NCBI RefSeq assembly: GCF_000020005.1
Contig: NC_010718.1
Span: forward strand, 2,934,001 to 2,998,000
From: Natranaerobius thermophilus JW/NM-WN-LF
GTDB taxonomy: Bacteria; Bacillota; Natranaerobiia; Natranaerobiales; Natranaerobiaceae
Length of the DNA stretch: 64,000 bases
Reading direction: 5' to 3'
Shown: piece by piece, positions 33,483 through 44,119 of the stretch
Layout of the letters: each line of letters begins with the position of its first letter
Position numbering within the stretch: the stretch's first letter is position 1
Position numbers and translations under genes: made by a program
Notes under the pieces: generated by a model
Told to the model about the DNA's origin: nothing
Seen by the model: only the letters and a program-made list of their open reading frames with translations
The model's database searches: none

Positions 33483-34949
33483 CTATTCTTCTGCTGGATA
33501 CCACCTAACCACAGGTTTCCTAGCAGCCGTAACCTCATCCAATCTCTTGACAGGTGTAGTATAGGGAGCATTTTGAACTGTTTCAGGATCAGATTCAGCT
33601 TCTTGGGATATTTGTTTCATAACATCGATAAATTCATCTAAGGATTCTTTGGATTCAGTTTCAGTAGGTTCTACCATCATAGCTTCATCCACAATTAGTG
33701 GGAAATATACCATGGAAGGATGAACACCGTAATCTAGATGCCGCTTGGCTATATCCATAGTTGAAACACCGTAGTTTTTCTTCTGTTTATTACCACTGAT
33801 TACGAATTCGTGTTTACATGGTAATTGATCATGGTCAAGTTGATAAATGCCTTTTAATTGTTCCCGCAGATAGTTTGCATTTAATACCGCGTCACTACTT
33901 ACTTGTTTCAGGCCTTCCATTCCCATATAACGCATGTAGCTGTAAGATTTTATAATCACATTTATATTACCGTAATAACCATGAACTTTACCAATAGTGT
34001 TGGGAACATCATAATCCAAGACAAATTTATCACCTTGTTTTTTTATATCCGGTACTGGTAAATATGGTTCTAGTTCTTTTTTAACAGCTATGGGGCCACT
34101 GCCAGGGCCACCGCCACCGTGGGGTGCAGAAAATGTTTTATGCAAATTGAGATGAACCACATCAAAGCCCATATCCCCTGGTCTGGCATAACCCATGATG
34201 GCGTTCAAGTTTGCACCATCGTAATACAAGAGACCTCCGACTTCATGAACCGCTTCTGCTATATCCATAATTTCTTCTTCAAACAATCCCAATGTATTTG
34301 GGTTTGTTAACATTATACCCGCTACATCTTCATCTAAATTGGCCTTCAAGTCATCAAAATCAACTAAACCTTTTTCATTGGATTTGATCTCCACCAGCTT
34401 AAAACCAGCCATGGCTGCACTAGCAGGGTTAGTGCCATGGGCAGAGTCCGGACATAAAATCTTAGTGCGTTGTTCTCCCTTAGCCTCTAGGGCAGCTTTC
34501 ATTACTAGCAGACCAGTTAGCTCGCCATGAGCTCCAGCTGCCGGTTGGAAGGTTACTCTATCCATACCAGTAACTTCATTGATAAACTGTTCGGTATTGT
34601 ACAACATCTCCAGAGTTCCCTGAATATGGTCTTCTCTCTGATAAGGATGTAGCTGAGTAAATCCTGGCATTGATGCAATATCTTCATTAACCTTAGGGTT
34701 GTATTTCATAGTACAAGAACCTAAAGGATAAAACCCTCTATCAACATGATGATTTTTAATAGATAATTCTATAAAATGCCTAATAGCTTCATTTTCAGAA
34801 ATCTCAGGTAGACCAGGGGTCTCTTCCCTTATTTGTTCTTCTGGTAGCAAATCTTTTAGGTCTTGTTCGGGGACATCGCTTTCTGGCAGGGAGAAGCCCT
34901 TCCTCCCACTGCCTCCTAGTTCAAAGATAAGAGCTTTTTGTTTACTCAT
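33483..34949 (-). CDS. gcvPB: Glycine dehydrogenase (decarboxylating) subunit 2
   Basis: 488 aa, the C-terminal half of P-protein, normal for the split enzyme of Firmicutes and archaea. The PLP lysine is in [17 protein letters not shown], and CTMKYNPK and [10 protein letters not shown] are conserved substrate-loop motifs. With GcvPA it decarboxylates glycine and loads aminomethyl onto lipoyl-GcvH. Its ATG at 34949 overlaps the gcvPA stop by 4 bases. Confidence 0.95.
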   Translation of the reverse strand: MSKQKALIFELGGSGRKGFSLPESDVPEQDLKDLLPEEQIREETPGLPEISENEAIRHFIELSIKNHHVDRGFYPLGSCTMKYNPKVNEDIASMPGFTQLHPYQREDHIQGTLEMLYNTEQFINEVTGMDRVTFQPAAGAHGELTGLLVMKAALEAKGEQRTKILCPDSAHGTNPASAAMAGFKLVEIKSNEKGLVDFDDLKANLDEDVAGIMLTNPNTLGLFEEEIMDIAEAVHEVGGLLYYDGANLNAIMGYARPGDMGFDVVHLNLHKTFSAPHGGGGPGSGPIAVKKELEPYLPVPDIKKQGDKFVLDYDVPNTIGKVHGYYGNINVIIKSYSYMRYMGMEGLKQVSSDAVLNANYLREQLKGIYQLDHDQLPCKHEFVISGNKQKKNYGVSTMDIAKRHLDYGVHPSMVYFPLIVDEAMMVEPTETESKESLDEFIDVMKQISQEAESDPETVQNAPYTTPVKRLDEVTAARKPVVRWYPAEE

Positions 34950-36292
34950 TTAATACCCTCCAATCCAAGAACCAAATTGTCAATTTCTTCTTTGGTTCTT
35001 TTCTCAGTCACACAGATCAACATGTGATTTTCTAAACCAGAATAAAAGCGTCCCAGGTCAAGACCTCCTACTATCTTCCTGTCAAGAAGTTGCTCATTTA
35101 TCTCACTAACAGGTTTGGGTGTTTTAATTACGAATTCTTTGAAAAAGGGTCGGTCAAAGGCCAATTCATAACCATCTAATTCTGTTATTTTCTCTTTGGC
35201 ATAATTAGCTTTTTGTAGGGACAAGTTAGCTACTTGTTTTAAACCCTGGGGGCCCATTAATGTTAAGTAAACACACGCTGCCAGAGCATTCAGGGCTTGG
35301 TTGGAGCAAATGTTAGATGTAGCTTTTTCTCTTCTGATATGCTGTTCTCTAGTTTGTAAGTTTAACACAAACCCCCTATTACCTTCTGTGTCAGTAGTTT
35401 CACCAATTATCCTACCAGGCATTTTGCGAATTAATTTTTTCGTGCTGGCAAAGAATCCTAGTAAAGGTCCTCCCATGTTCATGGGGTTTCCAAGACTTTG
35501 GCCATCACCTACTACAATATCAGCACCGTGTTCTGCAGGGGGCTTGATAAGCCCTAAGGAGATAGGATCAGCACAAACTACAAACATGGCTTTATGCTCT
35601 TTTAACTTATCTTTGATTCCTTCCAATTGCTCTAAATTTCCAAAGAAATTAGGTGTCTGAGCAATATAGCAGGCAACATCTTTCGATAGGGCATTTTCAA
35701 TTTCTGTTTTATTTGTTACGCCACCATCCTGGGGAATTGTTTTTACTTCAAACCCCTGATTTTCTACATAAGTTCTTAATACTTGTCGATAACTAGGGTT
35801 AACGGTTTCTGAAACCAGGACAGTATTGCCTTTTGCAGCTTTTAAGCTCATTAATGCTGCTTCAGCCACAGAAGTTGCACCATCGTACATGGAAGCATTG
35901 GCGACTTCCATACCGGTAAGTTCAGAAATCATAGTTTGATATTCAAATATTGTCTGCAGGGTACCCTGGCTAGCTTCAGCTTGATATGGTGTGTATGCCG
36001 TATAAAATTCACTTCTTTTCAAAATGTGTCCTATGGCACTGGGAATATAATGATCATACACTCCAGCCCCTAAAAAAGGAGTGTATTCTGTTAAGTCTTC
36101 ATTTTTATCGGCCAGGTCCTGCATGTGTTTAATCAACTCTGGCTCAGATAATGAAGGTGGTAAGTCCAGATCTCGGTCCAGTAGGACATCCTTGGGAATA
36201 TCTTTAAAAAGCTCACGGACCGAGTCTACCCCAATAGCCTCTAACATTTCCCTTCGCTCATTGTCAGTATGAGGTAAATAGTTATTATTCAA
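34946..36292 (-). CDS. gcvPA: Glycine dehydrogenase (decarboxylating) subunit 1
   Basis: 448 aa, matching the N-terminal half of P-protein. [33 protein letters not shown] and [15 protein letters not shown] are family motifs. It lacks the PLP lysine, as expected of subunit 1, and forms a heterotetramer with GcvPB. It starts 2 bases after the gcvH stop. Confidence 0.95.
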   Translation of the reverse strand: MNNNYLPHTDNERREMLEAIGVDSVRELFKDIPKDVLLDRDLDLPPSLSEPELIKHMQDLADKNEDLTEYTPFLGAGVYDHYIPSAIGHILKRSEFYTAYTPYQAEASQGTLQTIFEYQTMISELTGMEVANASMYDGATSVAEAALMSLKAAKGNTVLVSETVNPSYRQVLRTYVENQGFEVKTIPQDGGVTNKTEIENALSKDVACYIAQTPNFFGNLEQLEGIKDKLKEHKAMFVVCADPISLGLIKPPAEHGADIVVGDGQSLGNPMNMGGPLLGFFASTKKLIRKMPGRIIGETTDTEGNRGFVLNLQTREQHIRREKATSNICSNQALNALAACVYLTLMGPQGLKQVANLSLQKANYAKEKITELDGYELAFDRPFFKEFVIKTPKPVSEINEQLLDRKIVGGLDLGRFYSGLENHMLICVTEKRTKEEIDNLVLGLEGIK

Positions 36293-36294
36293 AA

Positions 36295-36696
36295 CTATTC
36301 CTCCTCTTCAATTTCTTGTAAATAATTTTGATATTCTTCAGCGGACAATAACTCTTCTAACTCAGACTCATCAGAAAGTTGAAAGACAGCTATCCAACCA
36401 TCTCCATAAGGATCCTGATTAATTAATTCAGGACTATCTTCTAAGTCTTCATTTATTTCATCAATTGTTCCAGATACCGGAGCATAAGTATCTGCTACGG
36501 CTTTTACAGATTCGATTACCGTAAATGTTTCTTCCTGTTCATATTCATCCTCTTCTTCAGGAAGTTCTACAAAGACAATATCTCCCAATTGATCTTGAGC
36601 ATAGTCAGTTACTCCGACACAAACTTTCCCATCTTCAAGTTTTTTAATCCACTCATGATCCTTTGAATAATAAAATTCTTCTGGTACATTAACCAT
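36295..36696 (-). CDS. gcvH: Glycine cleavage H protein
   Basis: 133 aa. The lipoylated residue is Lys65 in TVIESVKAVADTYAPVSG; the DYAQDQLGDIVFVELPE strand before it is typical. It carries the aminomethyl group between the P, T and L proteins. An acidic insertion EEEDEYEQEE precedes the lipoyl loop. It starts 2 bases after gcvT. Confidence 0.96.
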   Translation of the reverse strand: MVNVPEEFYYSKDHEWIKKLEDGKVCVGVTDYAQDQLGDIVFVELPEEEDEYEQEETFTVIESVKAVADTYAPVSGTIDEINEDLEDSPELINQDPYGDGWIAVFQLSDESELEELLSAEEYQNYLQEIEEEE

Positions 36697-36698
36697 TT

Positions 36699-37796
36699 TT
36701 ATCCCCTCCTATAAAAAGGTGTTTTTACAATTTTTGCTTTTGCAGTTTTCTTTCTTATCTTCACTTCAATTTCATTACCTTCTTGGTCATGCTCAGGCTT
36801 AATGAAGCCAAGCCCTAGGGCTTTATCAAGAGTTGGTGATTGTGATCCCGAACTAACAAAGCCAATCTCCTGTCCGTCTTTCATCAAGATATAATTGGTT
36901 CTTGGAATTCCCCTATCGATCATCTCAAATCCTACAAGAACCCTTTCTAGACCTTGTTCTTTTTGGTTCACTAACACATCTTTGCCTAAAAAGTCTTCTG
37001 TTTTATTCAACTTAACAAAAGGATTCAGTCTGGCTTCTAGGGGGGTAATTTCAGGTGACAATTCATTACCGTATAATGGCAAACAAACTTCAAATCTAAG
37101 TACATCCCTAGCTCCAAGACCAATTGGCTTTAATCCATCATTTTCACCGGCATCTTCAATCTTTTCCCAAAGTTTGGCTGTTTCTTCTGCCTTGATATAA
37201 ATTTCAAAACCATTTTCCCCAGTATAACCAGTGCGGGAAATTAAAGCTTTCACACCATCTAAATCCACATCTTCCTTGAAATTAAAAAATTTAATCTCTT
37301 TAAGAGGAGTATCCGTCAAGCGTTGTAATATTTTTTCGGCCTTGGGACCTTGAATCGCTATCTGACCATATTCATCAGAAAGATTTTTCAATTCAACACC
37401 TTCAGTATTATTTTCCTGAAGCCATTCAAAATCCTTGTCCGTGTTAGCTGCATTAACAATAAGAAGGAATTTATTTTCATCCATTTTATAAATTAAAAAG
37501 TCATCTACAGTTCCACCGTTTTCATAGCACATTGGTGTGTAAAGTATCTTACCCGGTTTTAATCTGGCCACATCATTAGGGACCATTTTTTGAAGATACT
37601 CTAAAGCCTTTGGGCCTTCTACTATTATTTCTCCCATGTGGGAAACATCAAATAGACCGGCCTCTTTTCTAGTTGTCATTACCTCGTCAATAATACCTGT
37701 GAACTGTACCGGCAAGTACCAACCACCGAAGTCAATTATCTTTCCCCCTCGTTCTTTATGGATATCATACAAAGGGGTTTTTTGTGGGTGGGTCAA
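36699..37796 (-). CDS. gcvT: Aminomethyltransferase (glycine cleavage T protein)
   Basis: 365 aa. FDVSHMGEIIVEGPKA with the folate-site Asp and RTGYTGENGFEIYI are T-protein motifs; GLGARDVLRFEVCLPLYGNEL completes the domain. It transfers the C1 unit to tetrahydrofolate and frees ammonia. It heads the gcvT-H-PA-PB-lpdA operon. I looked for a glycine riboswitch in 37797-38048 and saw none. Confidence 0.95.
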   Translation of the reverse strand: MTHPQKTPLYDIHKERGGKIIDFGGWYLPVQFTGIIDEVMTTRKEAGLFDVSHMGEIIVEGPKALEYLQKMVPNDVARLKPGKILYTPMCYENGGTVDDFLIYKMDENKFLLIVNAANTDKDFEWLQENNTEGVELKNLSDEYGQIAIQGPKAEKILQRLTDTPLKEIKFFNFKEDVDLDGVKALISRTGYTGENGFEIYIKAEETAKLWEKIEDAGENDGLKPIGLGARDVLRFEVCLPLYGNELSPEITPLEARLNPFVKLNKTEDFLGKDVLVNQKEQGLERVLVGFEMIDRGIPRTNYILMKDGQEIGFVSSGSQSPTLDKALGLGFIKPEHDQEGNEIEVKIRKKTAKAKIVKTPFYRRG

Positions 37797-38048
37797 AAAA
37801 TCACCTCCATAATCTAATCACCTCTGCAATTAAATATATTATACAAAAAATAAAAAATTCCTCTTGCTCCCAATCTAGTTATTTTGTGAACTTAAACAGG
37901 CGAGTTGTCTGAAAATTTAACTTTTAAACAGCTATGCTATAAATAAAAAGAGAGTCTTTATAAATAACTTTTATACTATCTTCTCTGGATTCCTGCCTTA
38001 ATTCAAAAAGTTACTAAATATCACATAAAACAACAAAAAGTAACTCTC

Positions 38049-38343
38049 ATGGTCTCTGTTAGCAAAATACCTCAAAATAAGACAATGTGTCGAGTTAAGT
38101 GGAGGACAACAACAAGGATAGGTGTTATTAGAGCACTAACAGCAGAACCTCCAATAATTTTAATGGATGAACCCTTTGGTGCCTTGATTTCTATCACCAG
38201 GGAACAATTGCAAGACGAACTTCTAAAATTACTAAAACGATTATTTTCGTAACTCAGAACTGAATTATCGAGTTGATGAAGGAGGAGAACTCCCAAGAGA
38301 TGTAGCCGAGGAATTCTTGAAAGATCAGGGGTTAATTGATTAA
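38049..38343 (+). pseudogene. Remnants of a betaine/choline-type ABC transporter (ATPase and binding-protein fragments)
   Basis: Across two frames the bases near 38092-38115 encode LSGGQQQ and then [23 protein letters not shown], the signature and Walker B of an OpuC/ProV ATPase; [13 protein letters not shown] follows. The D of the DPxTREQ motif is lost. About 40 bases later another frame reads NYRVDEGGELPRDVAEEFLK and ends at 38343, which is the usual C-terminus of OpuCC/OsmF-type binding proteins. So an operon has collapsed by deletion and frameshifts. The 640-base gap between gcvT and the D-aminoacylase holds only these remains and a terminator. Confidence 0.75.
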
Positions 38344-38391
38344 AGATGATTGTTGCTCGGTAGTAGCTGAAATTTAACAATAATTAAAGAC

Positions 38392-38428
38392 AACAAAAGA
38401 AGCGGCTTATTGAGCCGCTTCTTTTGTT
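38392..38428. terminator. Strong bidirectional terminator
   Basis: A perfect 16-bp stem (38392-38407 with 38413-38428, core AGAAGCGGCT) with loop TATTG, and T/A runs on both sides. It ends the D-aminoacylase operon on the minus strand. Confidence 0.95.
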
Positions 38429-38437
38429 ATTACCATT

Positions 38438-40030
38438 CTACTTTAATGCTGACTTAGCTTTTAAAACTTGGCCTGGAAGCGAACCATTATATCGCCCTTT
38501 TTGTAGGACTCGTTGGCCATTGATAAATATTTCATCAATTCCAACTGGATACTGACAAGGATTATCAAAGTTTGCCATGTCCTTGATTTTATCTTGATCA
38601 AATACCACAATATCAGCGTAAAAACCTGGTCTTAATAATCCTCGATTATAAAGTCCTAAACGAGTTGCTGGAAAACCAGTCATCTTCCAAATAGCTTCTT
38701 CTAAGGATAATACCTTCTCGTCCCTGGCGTATTTACCAATTACGCGGGGAAAGGTCCCAAAATTTCTCGGATGTGGTCTACCTTCACTTAAAGGTCCTTT
38801 AGTTGAAAGAGATGAACCATCACTTCCTATCATAACATAAGGACTTTTCATAACTTTTTTAACATCATCTTCACTCATGGAAAATGCAATCATCTGGCAG
38901 TGTAGTTCCTCTTCTACCAAGATATTCATCACAACTTCTTCAGGATCGCGTTTCCAATCACTGGCAATATCCGAAATGGTTCTCCCTTCCAAATCTTTGT
39001 TATGGTTTGTTTTGACCCGGGCAATTAATATATCAGACCATTTGCGATCTTGTTCAAATGATTCTCGCAAATATTTTTTTAATTTTTCTCGCTTTTCTTT
39101 TCTGGTCAATCGTTCCAAACATGCCCTACGACCCCCTTCTAAAATTTCTTGGGGAAGTAATGATACTAATCCTGTACTAGTAGCAGTATAAGGATACTGA
39201 TCCATAGTAATATCTACTCCTGTTTGTCTCGCTTTGTCTACTAAGGCAAGAGTTTTAGATACTTTTCCCCAATTTGATCTTCCTACGGCTTTGTGATGAG
39301 ATATCTGGACTTTAACACCGGCCGATTCAGCTACTTTAATAGTGTTATTAAGGGAGTCGATTAATCTATCTCCTTCATTTTCCATATGAGTCATGTAAAT
39401 CCCATTATAATTTGATACTATAGTAAGTAATTCAATTAACTCGTGATCATCTGCATAGCTCCCAGGGGGATAAATTAGCCCAGAACTCATTCCAAATGCT
39501 CCATCATTTAGGGCAGATGCTAATATTTCTTTCATTCGAGAGAGTTCTTGTTCTGTAGCCTGGCGAGCTTCATAACCCATGACCTGTTTTCTGAGAGTGC
39601 CATGTCCTACAACACCCACTACATTAACTGGCAAGCCTCGTTTTTGAAGTAGATTAAAATACTCGGAAAAAGACTCCCAGCAAGCTTTAATTCCTTCTTT
39701 TTTTAATTCATCCACCACAATGTCCCGATTTGGTCCCTGTAATGGTGCAATAGAATTACCACATTGCCCCATCACTTCTGTGGTAACACCCTGACGAAGT
39801 TTACCTTCCGCCCGAATATCTTTAAGAAATTTGTCATCGGAATGAGAATGAATGTCTATAAAACCAGGAGCTATCACCTTGCCCTGAGCGTCAATAATTT
39901 CACTAGCTTCTTTCTGATGTAGATCACCAATAGCAGCGATTTCATTATCCTTAACAGCTATATCACCGTAAAACCAGGGGCTACCCGTGCCATCAATTAT
40001 CTTGCCATTACAGATGATAATATCAAACAT
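38438..40030 (-). CDS. N-acyl-D-amino-acid deacylase (D-aminoacylase)
   Basis: 530 aa, normal for the family. Amidohydrolase metal motif DIHSHSDDKF near residue 60, CxN-type Cys in GQCGNSIAPL, TMDQYPYTATSTGL and the late MIGSDGSSLSTKGP Asp, then the C-terminal beta-domain ADIVVFDQDKI. It hydrolyses N-acyl-D-amino acids or D-amino-acid-containing dipeptides to free D-amino acids. It is the last gene after dppBCDF (14 bases from dppF), so imported peptides or acyl-amino acids are probably its substrate. Dihydroorotase/hydantoinase is less likely given the length and motifs. Confidence 0.87.
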   Translation of the reverse strand: MFDIIICNGKIIDGTGSPWFYGDIAVKDNEIAAIGDLHQKEASEIIDAQGKVIAPGFIDIHSHSDDKFLKDIRAEGKLRQGVTTEVMGQCGNSIAPLQGPNRDIVVDELKKEGIKACWESFSEYFNLLQKRGLPVNVVGVVGHGTLRKQVMGYEARQATEQELSRMKEILASALNDGAFGMSSGLIYPPGSYADDHELIELLTIVSNYNGIYMTHMENEGDRLIDSLNNTIKVAESAGVKVQISHHKAVGRSNWGKVSKTLALVDKARQTGVDITMDQYPYTATSTGLVSLLPQEILEGGRRACLERLTRKEKREKLKKYLRESFEQDRKWSDILIARVKTNHNKDLEGRTISDIASDWKRDPEEVVMNILVEEELHCQMIAFSMSEDDVKKVMKSPYVMIGSDGSSLSTKGPLSEGRPHPRNFGTFPRVIGKYARDEKVLSLEEAIWKMTGFPATRLGLYNRGLLRPGFYADIVVFDQDKIKDMANFDNPCQYPVGIDEIFINGQRVLQKGRYNGSLPGQVLKAKSALK

Positions 40031-40044
40031 AATAAGACTCCCCT

Positions 40045-41028
40045 TTATTCATATAAATGACAATATACATAATGATCGGCCTTCACTTTATTAAAAGAAG
40101 GTTTTTGTTGGGAACACCTTTCATGGCTTTCAGGACAACGAGTATGAAACACACAACCTGAAGGAGGATTACTGGCACTGGGAACATCACCTTTAACTAC
40201 AGCTCTTACCGTGGTTGCATCGGGATCTGGTGTGGGTATTGCTTCCAACAGTGATCTAGTATAGGGGTGTAAAGGATTGTCAAACAGCTCATCCACACTG
40301 GTTAATTCCATTATTTTACCGAGATACATAACACCTACTCGATCAGAAATATGCTGGACCACTGATAGGTCATGGGCAATGAATAAATATGTCAACTCTA
40401 ATTCCTGCTGAAGCCTTTTTAACAAATTAATAATTTGACTTTGAATCGAAACATCAAGAGCACTAACAGGTTCATCACAGATGATCATTTCCGGTTCCAG
40501 AGATAAAGCCCTGGCAATGCCAATCCTCTGCCTTTGTCCACCACTAAATTCATGAGGATATCTTCCGATATGATAGCTGGACAAACCAACCATTTCCATT
40601 AATTCTATGACTCGACTACGAACTTCAGTACTATCCTTGGCCATACCATGATACTTTAAAATTTCACCCAGCATGTCTTCCACAGTAGCCCTGGGCTGCA
40701 AGGAGGAAAAGGGATCTTGGAATATCATTTGAACTTTTCTACGATAATTTTTCAAGTTTTTTCTCTTAAATTTAAAGACATCCTGGTCTTCAAAATACGC
40801 TTCACCTGCAGTGGGTTCTAACAATCTCATCAACATCTTTCCAGTAGTTGATTTTCCACATCCCGATTCTCCAACTAGACCCAAAGTTTCACCTTTTTTA
40901 ATATTAAAGCTGATATCATCTACGGCTTTAACATGGCCTATAGTTCTGGACAAAATACCGCCTTTTATGGGAAAGTGTTTTTTTAGATTCTTTACTGTCA
41001 TTAAATTGTTGGGACTATTAGTTTCCAC
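40045..41028 (-). CDS. Dipeptide/oligopeptide ABC transporter ATPase (DppF/OppF)
   Basis: 327 aa. Walker [10 protein letters not shown], signature LSGGQRQR as FSGGQRQRIGIARAL, Walker B MIICDEPVSALD, and the C-terminal zinc/FeS-like Cys cluster GCVFHTRCPESHERC. The second ATPase of the importer. It overlaps the dppD stop by one base. Confidence 0.92.
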   Translation of the reverse strand: METNSPNNLMTVKNLKKHFPIKGGILSRTIGHVKAVDDISFNIKKGETLGLVGESGCGKSTTGKMLMRLLEPTAGEAYFEDQDVFKFKRKNLKNYRRKVQMIFQDPFSSLQPRATVEDMLGEILKYHGMAKDSTEVRSRVIELMEMVGLSSYHIGRYPHEFSGGQRQRIGIARALSLEPEMIICDEPVSALDVSIQSQIINLLKRLQQELELTYLFIAHDLSVVQHISDRVGVMYLGKIMELTSVDELFDNPLHPYTRSLLEAIPTPDPDATTVRAVVKGDVPSASNPPSGCVFHTRCPESHERCSQQKPSFNKVKADHYVYCHLYE

Positions 41029-42011
41029 TACAGGTCACCCCCTCCGACATTTCTTGGGTAAAAACATCTGACAAAATGGTTATTTTCCTGTTCTATCAGT
41101 TCTGGTTCTTGTGTTTGGCATTTTTCGGAAGCATAATCACAGCGGTTATGGAATTTACAACCCTGGGGTAATTCTAATGGATTAGGGACAGTTCCCTCTA
41201 TTTCGTATAAAAAATCTGTTTTAGAATGTAATTTAGGTATAGATTTGATCAGACCTTCTGTATAAGGGTGAAAAGGGGTTTTAAACAATTCTCTAATATT
41301 GGCAATTTCAACTACTTTCCCACTGTACATTACGATAACTCGTTCACACATTTCAGCTACAACTGCCAGGTCATGAGTTATCATGATAATAGCAGTCGAT
41401 AATCTTTGCTTTAAATCCTTCATCAGCTCTAAAATTTGAGCCTGGATTGTAACATCTAATGCAGTGGTCGGTTCATCAGCAATTAACAATTGGGGGTTAC
41501 AGGATAAAGCCATGGCAATCATTGCTCTCTGTTGCATACCACCACTTAACTGATGAGGATATTCCCTAGCCCTTTGCTTAGGTGATGGAATGCCAACCAT
41601 ATTTAAATACTCTATTGCTTTATTAAAAGCTTGTTTTTTATCAAGGCCTTGATGCAATCTCAGTGTTTCTGAAATTTGATTACCAATAGTGTAAACTGGG
41701 TTTAATGATGTCATGGGTTCTTGAAAGATCATAGACATTTCATTGCCACGAATTTGTCGCATTTGTGATTCACTTTTTTGCAGTAAATCCTCTCCCCTAA
41801 ATGAAATTTCACCGGATATCTGGGCAGTATCGGGTAAAAGCCTCATTATAGATAAAGAAGTTACACTTTTTCCACAACCCGATTCTCCCACTATCCCCAC
41901 AGTTTCTCCCGTGCTTATCTGAAAGTTGACATCGTCGACAGCAGAGACTGTACCATCTGGGGTATTAAAATGAGTTTTTAAATTTTTTAATTCCAGCAAA
42001 GTGGAGTTCAC
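41028..42011 (-). CDS. Dipeptide/oligopeptide ABC transporter ATPase (DppD/OppD)
   Basis: 327 aa from GTG 42011, which follows GAGGGGTGATTCC; the ATG 42026 falls before that site. Walker A GESGCGKS, signature [15 protein letters not shown], Walker [14 protein letters not shown]-terminal [15 protein letters not shown]. Pairs with DppF. Confidence 0.92.
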   Translation of the reverse strand: MNSTLLELKNLKTHFNTPDGTVSAVDDVNFQISTGETVGIVGESGCGKSVTSLSIMRLLPDTAQISGEISFRGEDLLQKSESQMRQIRGNEMSMIFQEPMTSLNPVYTIGNQISETLRLHQGLDKKQAFNKAIEYLNMVGIPSPKQRAREYPHQLSGGMQQRAMIAMALSCNPQLLIADEPTTALDVTIQAQILELMKDLKQRLSTAIIMITHDLAVVAEMCERVIVMYSGKVVEIANIRELFKTPFHPYTEGLIKSIPKLHSKTDFLYEIEGTVPNPLELPQGCKFHNRCDYASEKCQTQEPELIEQENNHFVRCFYPRNVGGGDL

Positions 42012-42084
42012 GGAATCACCCCTCATAAATGTTTCTTAAATTATTGAACTCGAATTCTTCTGCCTAAAGTTGCACCTGTGGACA

Positions 42085-42996
42085 TTATTCTTTTAGCCTG
42101 GGATCTAGCACATCTCTAAGAGCATCACCTAGTAAATTAAACCCTAAAACTATAGTCGCAATTGCTAATCCAGGAAAGGTGACTCCCCACCAGGCGTACC
42201 GCAAGTATTCACGTTCCATTGACATTTGAATTCCCCAGGTGACCTGTTCAGCACCAGCACCTAATCCTAAAAAACTCAAACTTGCTTCGGCTATTATGAC
42301 TACAGCTATAGTCATAGTGGAGTATACTATAATACTGGCCATACAGTTAGGCAATATATGACGGACCATTACCTTTATATCGTGAAACCCGACACCTCTG
42401 GCAGCTTGGATGTACTCTCGTTCACGCAAAGATAATACTTCACTTCGAACCAATCTGGCAAAGGTTGTCCAACCAGTAACTGATAGAGCTAAAATAACAT
42501 TTTCCAAACCCTGCCCTCTCGCAGCCATTATAGCTAAAGCAAGGATAATGCCAGGAAAGGCAATTACTGCATCAACAATTCTCATAAGGATTGATTCAAC
42601 AATACCGCCATAGTACCCAGAAATCAAGCCAATTGGTATACCAATTAACATTCTTATTAGTATCACAGTCACTCCTACAAATACAGAAATTCTAGAACCA
42701 TATATTACTCTACTAAAAACATCCCTTCCCAAAAAGTCATTGCCCATTGGATGTTCTAAACTGGGCGGATCATGGGATTTAGATATATCCTGGTCAAAGG
42801 GATCATGGGGTGTGATATAGGGCCCGAACACAGCTATAAACAGAAATAAGGCTATAATTATCAATCCTATTATACCAGTGGGACTTTGTTTAAATCTTCT
42901 AATGGCATCTGATTTAAAACTTTTATTTTTAGTTTTGGTATTTTCCGTTTTCAATTTGTCAATTTTTTTTAAAGTCTCTTCTTGTGGATTTGACAT
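42085..42996 (-). CDS. Dipeptide/oligopeptide ABC transporter permease (DppC/OppC)
   Basis: 303 aa. A polar N-terminal 30 residues rich in Lys, then six membrane segments. HPMGNDFLGRDVFSRVIYGSR is the DppC signature before the core, and EYIQAARGVGFHDIKVMVRHILPN is the EAA loop contacting the ATPases. It starts 24 bases after dppB. Confidence 0.92.
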   Translation of the reverse strand: MSNPQEETLKKIDKLKTENTKTKNKSFKSDAIRRFKQSPTGIIGLIIIALFLFIAVFGPYITPHDPFDQDISKSHDPPSLEHPMGNDFLGRDVFSRVIYGSRISVFVGVTVILIRMLIGIPIGLISGYYGGIVESILMRIVDAVIAFPGIILALAIMAARGQGLENVILALSVTGWTTFARLVRSEVLSLREREYIQAARGVGFHDIKVMVRHILPNCMASIIVYSTMTIAVVIIAEASLSFLGLGAGAEQVTWGIQMSMEREYLRYAWWGVTFPGLAIATIVLGFNLLGDALRDVLDPRLKE

Positions 42997-43020
42997 AAAA
43001 CCTGTCCCCCCTTATCACAT

Positions 43021-43941
43021 TTAGTCATATCTTATCCTTGGATCTAAAAATCCGTAGCAGATATCAGTTATCAAGTTAATCACTATGAATATTACTGCAA
43101 ATACAAACAGAATCCCCATGATCATAGGCATGTCTCTTGCCATCATGCGTTCAAAAGCAAATCTCCCCATTCCGGGATAGGCGAAAACCGTTTCAACAAT
43201 CACCGAACCACCGAGTCTAGCAGCTAACTGTAAACCAACTATAGTCACAACTGGTAGCATAGCGTTTTTCAAAGCATGTTTATATATAATTGCTTTTTCT
43301 CCCAACCCTTTAGATCTGGCAGTTCTAACATAATCCTGTCTAATAACTTCTAACATACTGGAACGCGTCAATCGGGTAATCAAACCTGCAGAGGCTGTTC
43401 CCAAGGCAATGGCAGGCATAATTAAATGCCAAATCGTCCCACTACCACTGGCTGGTAGCAATTGTAATCTATGTGAAAATATAAACATAAGCATCAATCC
43501 CAGCCAAAAGTTAGGTAAGGAAATTCCCAAAAGAGCAAACACCCGAGCAATGGAATCAATAACTGTATTTTGCTTGACTGCCGACAAAATTCCAATGGGA
43601 ATTCCAATTGAAAAAGATACTACAAAGGATGCCAATACAAGGTGAAGAGTCGCAGGAAGCCTTTGCAGAATCGACGGTAAAACTGGTCGATGATCACGTA
43701 AGGAGGTACCAAGGTCACCCTGTAATACTCCACTCAGCCAGTCCAAGTACTGTTCATGAATTGGCCTGTGAAGACCCATAGCTTCGCGCATTCTTTCCAC
43801 CGTTTCGGGATCAGCATCTTCTCCCGCCATAATTAGCGCTGGATCGCCAGGCATGATGTGTACCAGTGAAAATGTTATTATAGTTACGATAAAAAGTACC
43901 GGAATTGCTTGAAGCAATCTTTTTATTATATAAATGTGCAC
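43021..43941 (-). CDS. Dipeptide/oligopeptide ABC transporter permease (DppB/OppB)
   Basis: 306 aa from GTG 43941 behind AAGGAGGTAGGTTC. Six membrane segments, HIMPGDPALIMAG near the N-terminus and EAA loop DYVRTARSKGLGEKAIIYKHALKN. It forms the pore with DppC. The binding-protein gene lies upstream with a GC hairpin in between. Confidence 0.92.
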   Translation of the reverse strand: MHIYIIKRLLQAIPVLFIVTIITFSLVHIMPGDPALIMAGEDADPETVERMREAMGLHRPIHEQYLDWLSGVLQGDLGTSLRDHRPVLPSILQRLPATLHLVLASFVVSFSIGIPIGILSAVKQNTVIDSIARVFALLGISLPNFWLGLMLMFIFSHRLQLLPASGSGTIWHLIMPAIALGTASAGLITRLTRSSMLEVIRQDYVRTARSKGLGEKAIIYKHALKNAMLPVVTIVGLQLAARLGGSVIVETVFAYPGMGRFAFERMMARDMPMIMGILFVFAVIFIVINLITDICYGFLDPRIRYD

Positions 43942-44013
43942 GAACCTACCTCCTTCCAATATTACAACGAATATTATTTAGGAATATACTTGTATTTGGA
44001 ACTACCATGTATT

Positions 44014-44043
44014 TAGGGGCGGGGGAGTTAAGCCCCGCCCCTA
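44014..44043. other. GC-rich intercistronic hairpin between binding protein and permease genes
   Basis: TAGGGGCGGGG (44014-44024) pairs perfectly with CCCCGCCCCTA (44033-44043). No U-tract follows on the minus strand. Such structures downstream of binding-protein genes often stabilise the 5' message or let only part of transcription through, giving more binding protein than permease. Confidence 0.7.
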
Positions 44044-44119
44044 ATTGGGAACTGGTAATACCTACAAGTTTTATTTTGTATAACTCATTTGTCTTAGATA
44101 TCAGGTCTCATAATTATTC

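Noticed and set aside
37797-38048. Glycine riboswitch upstream of gcvT
   Set aside because: No paired aptamer core or typical purine-rich joins were found by eye on the minus strand.
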